7,303 bases of DNA from assembly GCA_025061245.1 (NCBI GenBank), contig JANZKD010000082.1, positions 1 through 7,303 on the forward strand, read 5' to 3'. The stretch comes from Candidatus Culexmicrobium profundum. GTDB taxonomy: Archaea > Thermoproteota > Methanomethylicia > Culexarchaeales > Culexmicrobiaceae. The translations under genes and the position numbers were made by a program. The number at the start of each line of letters is the position of its first letter. Positions within the stretch are counted from its first letter, which is position 1. The notes under the pieces are model-generated. The model did no database searches. It was not told the origin of the DNA and worked only from the letters and a program-made list of their open reading frames with translations. Below are positions 5,069 through 7,303 of this stretch, piece by piece.

Positions 5069-5446
5069 TTATGGGGTTGGTGTTGGGGATAGGATGTATA
5101 CTCCTTCCGTTAAGCCTAGCCACATGATGTAGGCGGGGTTTGAGAGCCATTTTTTGGCTTGTGGACACCAATTGAATACTCCGTTTGCAATAAAGTTTTC
5201 ACGCATAGTTTGAGCTCGATTTAACCCCGCCTTTAATATGCGTAGGAGGGGAGTTTCACGGAGTTTTCTTATTATTTGGAGGAGACCTCTAATTACGGTT
5301 GAGTTTACTATTTTTCCTTTTATTTTTGAGTATGCTAGGGCGGCACGGTAGAATGCTCTTTCGATGTGGTCTAGTCTCCTCCTCCAGTTTCCGTTTCTAA
5401 CTCCCCTCTTTAGGTGGTTTAGTAGGCGGGTGTAGGTGATTTGCAA
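5069..5446 (-). CDS. Basic conserved-looking protein of unknown function, 125 aa
   Basis: I do not recognise this family. The product is rich in Arg and Lys, especially in the first 80 residues (LKRGVRNGNWRRRLDHIERA, 12-31; then IIRKLRETPLLRILKAG). It appears mostly alpha-helical and ends in a more hydrophobic Trp-rich part with WCPQAKKWL and YIMWLGLTEG before a proline-rich tail. There is no signal peptide and no clear membrane helix. The composition would suit a nucleic-acid-binding protein, but no catalytic motif is visible. The start is TTG at 5446; no ATG or GTG in this frame lies nearby, and a strong TATA box (TTATAAAA, 5477-5484) is correctly placed for this start. The reading frame has normal mixed amino-acid use, unlike the spurious frames in this region, so I consider it a real gene. 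It lies 46 nt upstream of the module 2 acylphosphatase gene on the same strand and may be the first gene of the operon. Confidence 0.7.
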   Translation of the reverse strand: MQITYTRLLNHLKRGVRNGNWRRRLDHIERAFYRAALAYSKIKGKIVNSTVIRGLLQIIRKLRETPLLRILKAGLNRAQTMRENFIANGVFNWCPQAKKWLSNPAYIMWLGLTEGVYILSPTPTP

Positions 5447-5476
5447 GGTTGTATCGGTTTTATTTTTGTGTTTAAT

Positions 5477-5484
5477 TTTTATAA
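5477..5484 (-). promoter_or_regulatory. TATA box for the minus-strand gene block starting at 5446
   Basis: On the minus strand TTATAAAA lies 31-38 nt before the TTG start at 5446. It is the best archaeal TATA match in the window and would place transcription start about 5-12 nt before the start codon. It probably drives the unknown basic protein and possibly the following acylphosphatase, ATPase and TOPRIM genes. Confidence 0.6.
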
Positions 5485-5673
5485 GAGTTACGCATGTGTT
5501 AATTTAATTTTAGCTTTTTTATTTAGTAATTATAATATTTTATTTTTATGATTCTATTTTTTATATTTTCTATTATTGTTGGGATTATAGTTTTAATCTT
5601 AGTTTTTCTTATCTATCTTTGAGTTTTAATGTCTTTGTTTTTATGAAAAATTGTGATGATGTTGATTTTGTGT

Positions 5674-5688
5674 TTGAAAAATTTTCAA
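5674..5688. promoter_or_regulatory. 15-nt palindrome, possible operator
   Basis: TTGAAAA, a central A, then TTTTCAA forms a perfect inverted repeat without a spacer loop, so it is more like a dimeric protein-binding site than a terminator. It lies about 107-121 nt before the peptidase start. AT-rich DNA yields such palindromes by chance fairly often, so confidence is low. Confidence 0.25.
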
Positions 5689-5749
5689 TTGAATTTTGTT
5701 TTGTTTTTTGGTTTATTTTATTTATTTGCTGTTATTATTGGTTTTATGC

Positions 5750-5763
5750 AATTAAATTTAATT
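5750..5763 (+). promoter_or_regulatory. Perfect 14-nt AT palindrome overlapping the likely promoter of the P1 peptidase
   Basis: AATTAAATTTAATT is its own reverse complement and spans -32 to -45 relative to the TTG at 5795. It can supply a TATA-like element, and being palindromic over the TATA position it could also be bound by a repressor. No other TATA candidate lies closer to the gene. The downstream G-rich run GGTGGTGG before the start may assist ribosome binding. Confidence 0.33.
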
Positions 5764-5794
5764 TGTTGTTGGATGGTTTAGTATTTGGTGGTGG

Positions 5795-6823
5795 TTGGAG
5801 TTGAATGATACGATTACTTTGGTTGATGGTGTGAGGGTTGGTCATTGTCATGATAGTGGAAGGTTGACTGGTGTTAGTGTGGTTGTTTTGGATGAGGGCT
5901 GTGTGGTTGGTGTTGATGTTAGGGGTGGAGCTCCTGGAACTTATGATGTTGCTGGTTTTGGGCTTGGTGCTTTGAGGGATAGTGTTGATGCAGTTTTTAT
6001 TTCTGGTGGTAGTGCTTTTGGATTGGATGTGGCTGGTGGTGTCAAGAAAGCGTTAATTGAGATGGGTAGGGGTTTTGAGGCTCCTAGTGGTAGGTTGCCT
6101 TTGGTTGCTGGTGGCATAATATATGATTTGGGTGTTGCGAAGGGTCTTCCAGATAGTGAGATGGGTTATTTGGCTTGTAGGAATGCTGGTTCTGGACCGG
6201 TTGAGATGGGGAGTGTTGGTGCTGGGATTGGTGCTACTGTTGGTAAGATGCTTGGCTTGGAATATTGTATGCGTGGTGGTTTAGGTAGCTATGCATTTAG
6301 GCTTCATGGTGGGGTTGTGGTTGGGGCTTTGGTTGTTGTTAATTGTTTTGGTAATGTTTTTGATGTTGAGAGTGGTAGGGTTTTGGCCGGTGTTAGGCGT
6401 AGGGATGGTAGGGGGTTTGTTGAGGTTCATGATGTTATTGGAATGCTTAGTGGTGCTGGTGGATTGGCGGGTGTGGGTTTAAATACTACTGTTGGTGTTG
6501 TTGCTACTAATGTTAGGCTTAATCGTAGTGAGGTTGCTAGGATAGCGGTTATGAGTCATGATGGTTTGGCTAGGGCTATTAGGCCGGTTCACACCTTTCT
6601 TGATGGTGATGTGATGTTTGCTGTTTCCACTGGCAAGGTGGATCTTCCAGAAATTCCAGGACTAGGCAGTGAGAAGAGTCCGTTTAAGAGGCTTGATGGT
6701 AGGAGTTATCTTGTTAGTCTTATTGGTGAGGTTGCTGCTGAGGCTGTTAGGAGGAGTGTTTTGAGGGCTGTTTTGAAGGCAAAATCTATTAAGGGTATAC
6801 CAAGTGCATCCAATTATCCTTGA
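5795..6823 (+). CDS. P1 family (S58, DmpA/NylC-type) self-processing peptidase
   Basis: The 342-aa protein is a full-length P1-family hydrolase of the DmpA aminopeptidase / NylC group. The N-terminal LVDGVRVGH (9-17), DVRGGAPGTYDV (41-52) and FISGGSAFGLDVAGGV (68-83) are family hallmarks. The GVGLNTTVGVVATN segment (226-239) holds the autocleavage site: cutting between Asn230 and Thr231 frees Thr231 as the N-terminal nucleophile and yields alpha and beta chains. Known members release N-terminal amino acids (some with D-selectivity) or cleave amide oligomers; the physiological substrate here cannot be read from sequence. It has no signal peptide, so it should be cytoplasmic. Start options are TTG at 5795 or TTG at 5801; both precede the conserved region, and GGTGGTGG stands just before the first. 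The gene is transcribed against all its neighbours and converges with the PIN gene after 4 nt. It looks like a housekeeping gene outside the defence-like block. Confidence 0.93.
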   Translation: MELNDTITLVDGVRVGHCHDSGRLTGVSVVVLDEGCVVGVDVRGGAPGTYDVAGFGLGALRDSVDAVFISGGSAFGLDVAGGVKKALIEMGRGFEAPSGRLPLVAGGIIYDLGVAKGLPDSEMGYLACRNAGSGPVEMGSVGAGIGATVGKMLGLEYCMRGGLGSYAFRLHGGVVVGALVVVNCFGNVFDVESGRVLAGVRRRDGRGFVEVHDVIGMLSGAGGLAGVGLNTTVGVVATNVRLNRSEVARIAVMSHDGLARAIRPVHTFLDGDVMFAVSTGKVDLPEIPGLGSEKSPFKRLDGRSYLVSLIGEVAAEAVRRSVLRAVLKAKSIKGIPSASNYP

Positions 6824-6824
6824 A

Positions 6825-6838
6825 TTTTTAGGATTTTT
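6825..6838 (+). terminator. Possible oligo-T terminator of the peptidase gene
   Basis: Two T5 runs separated by AGGA follow the stop codon immediately on the plus strand. Archaeal RNA polymerase can stop at such T-runs without a hairpin. The runs overlap the 3' end of the convergent PIN gene, and the whole strand is T-rich, so this is tentative. Confidence 0.35.
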
Positions 6839-7247
6839 GATGGGTTCTTATGATTTTGTTGTATGCTTGAATTATCATTTTATCGGTGGTTTGTGGTTGG
6901 GCTTTTAGGCGGGCTGCTTGGGCTGCGATTAGACTGTCGAAGTAATCGTAGTTTAGTTTTTGTAGTTCTGTGGCTATTCTATGGTCTTGAGGATGTGGAT
7001 TCGCTATGTTTCCATTAATTTTTGTTTCGAGTAGGGTCCATGTATCTATTCTTTCGTCTTCAGTAAATCCTCTTGACTTCATTATTAAATCAAATTCAAT
7101 TAATGCATATGAGCTTACTAGTGTTTGTTGATTTATATTTTCTATTAATTGTAGGGCTTCTTTGTGTAGTTTGTCTGTTGGATTTATGTATGCTACTAAG
7201 TATACTGTATCTATGAGTTTTATTCTTTGCTTACCTTGTTTCCTCAT
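6828..7247 (-). CDS. PIN-domain ribonuclease, VapC-type toxin
   Basis: The 139-aa protein is a single PIN domain of usual length. The acidic residues expected for the metal site are present in order: Asp13 in KLIDTVYLVAY, Glu51 in YALIEFDLIMKSRG, Asp104 in YDYFDSLIAAQAARL and Asp122 in TTDKM. PIN toxins cut RNA (tRNA, rRNA or mRNA) and are held inactive by a partner antitoxin. The ATG at 7247 lies inside the end of another open frame that reaches the window edge, with a 17-nt overlap; this is the classic arrangement of a VapBC pair with the antitoxin first. The gene converges with the peptidase gene, leaving 4 nt between them. The first eight residues (MRKQGKQR) are basic and could be an extension over a shorter native start, but no better start is seen. 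The RNA target is unknown. Confidence 0.87.
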   Translation of the reverse strand: MRKQGKQRIKLIDTVYLVAYINPTDKLHKEALQLIENINQQTLVSSYALIEFDLIMKSRGFTEDERIDTWTLLETKINGNIANPHPQDHRIATELQKLNYDYFDSLIAAQAARLKAQPQTTDKMIIQAYNKIIRTHQKS

Positions 7248-7303
7248 GTTTCTTCACCAGATTTTCAATAAGTTTTGTGGCTTCATGCTCTTCTTCTACC
7301 CAG
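7231..7303 (-). CDS. C-terminal end of a probable antitoxin (partial)
   Basis: Only the last 23 residues are in the window (a tryptophan then VEEEHEATKLIENLVKKHEE and TR, stop TAA at 7231-7233); the start lies beyond the right edge. The piece is highly charged and helical, as expected for the toxin-binding tail of a VapB-like antitoxin. It overlaps the PIN gene start by 17 nt in another frame, implying coupled translation. The DNA-binding domain, if any, is outside the window, so the antitoxin family (AbrB, ribbon-helix-helix or other) cannot be given. Confidence 0.6.
   Translation of the reverse strand, partial: WVEEEHEATKLIENLVKKHEETR

Larger units (their letters stand above)
5447..5794. 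other. 348-base AT-rich intergenic region between divergent genes
   Basis: This stretch separates two divergently transcribed genes and holds no gene I can support. It contains a good minus-strand TATA box near the left end (5477-5484), an odd-centred 15-nt palindrome TTGAAAA-A-TTTTCAA (5674-5688) and a perfect 14-nt palindrome AATTAAATTTAATT (5750-5763) close to the peptidase start. The middle (5500-5660) is T-rich low-complexity DNA. Short open frames at 5548-5622 (24 hydrophobic residues) and 5619-5804 (Phe/Cys/Trp-rich) look like products of this composition. No tRNA, CRISPR or structured RNA was seen. Confidence 0.7.

Noticed and set aside
5548..5622. 24-residue purely hydrophobic peptide frame with ATG
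   Set aside because: Poly-T-rich DNA encodes hydrophobic residues by default; there is no ribosome site, no soluble part and no coupled gene. It cannot be told from chance.
5652..5700. C/D-box small RNA suggested by GTGATGA
   Set aside because: No D box (CTGA) at a suitable distance and no terminal stem; the motif alone is common by chance.
5619..5804. Plus-strand open frame of 61 codons overlapping the peptidase start
   Set aside because: It begins with TTG in T-rich DNA, is extremely rich in Phe, Cys and Trp, has no recognisable motif and overlaps the start of a certain gene. The composition explains it.

Overview
This AT-rich window most likely comes from an archaeon. The evidence is the tandem acylphosphatases, a VapBC-type PIN gene, AGA/AGG for arginine and ATA for isoleucine, several TTG starts, few Shine-Dalgarno sequences, and TATA-like boxes about 25-38 nt upstream of start codons. 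I cannot fix the lineage from the sequence; an uncultured member of the TACK group is only a guess.

Layout: positions 15-5446 form one long block of minus-strand genes. In transcription order (right to left) these are a basic 125-aa protein of unknown family (5446-5069); an acylphosphatase fused to a coiled coil (5022-4396); an OLD/RecF-like ABC ATPase (4336-3188); a small TOPRIM-like protein resembling DUF4276 (3186-2689); a second acylphosphatase-coiled-coil protein (2633-1974); a second, clearly different ABC ATPase (1895-837); a second TOPRIM-like protein resembling DUF3226 (828-184); and a 54-aa hydrophobic small protein (179-15). After a 348-base non-coding stretch comes a plus-strand P1-family (DmpA/NylC-type) self-processing peptidase (5795-6823). 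It converges with a minus-strand PIN toxin (7247-6828), whose start overlaps the end of a probable antitoxin cut by the window edge (7303-7231).

The central observation is a module that occurs twice with the same gene order: acylphosphatase-coiled-coil, then ATPase, then TOPRIM-like protein. ATPase plus TOPRIM is the core logic of OLD-family nucleases and of two-gene defence systems such as Gabija and PARIS. Here the nuclease-like half is a separate short protein of a different family in each module. The added acylphosphatase-coiled-coil subunit is not part of any such system I know. The two acylphosphatase proteins share an almost identical 49-residue C-terminal tail, while their partner ATPases and TOPRIM proteins are only distantly alike. 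This suggests modules built around a common adaptor rather than a simple recent tandem duplication. With a toxin-antitoxin pair nearby, the window looks like a small archaeal defence or stress island. The defence role is inference.

At the DNA level the plus strand is strongly G+T rich whichever strand is coding, except inside the two ATPase genes, where the skew nearly disappears.
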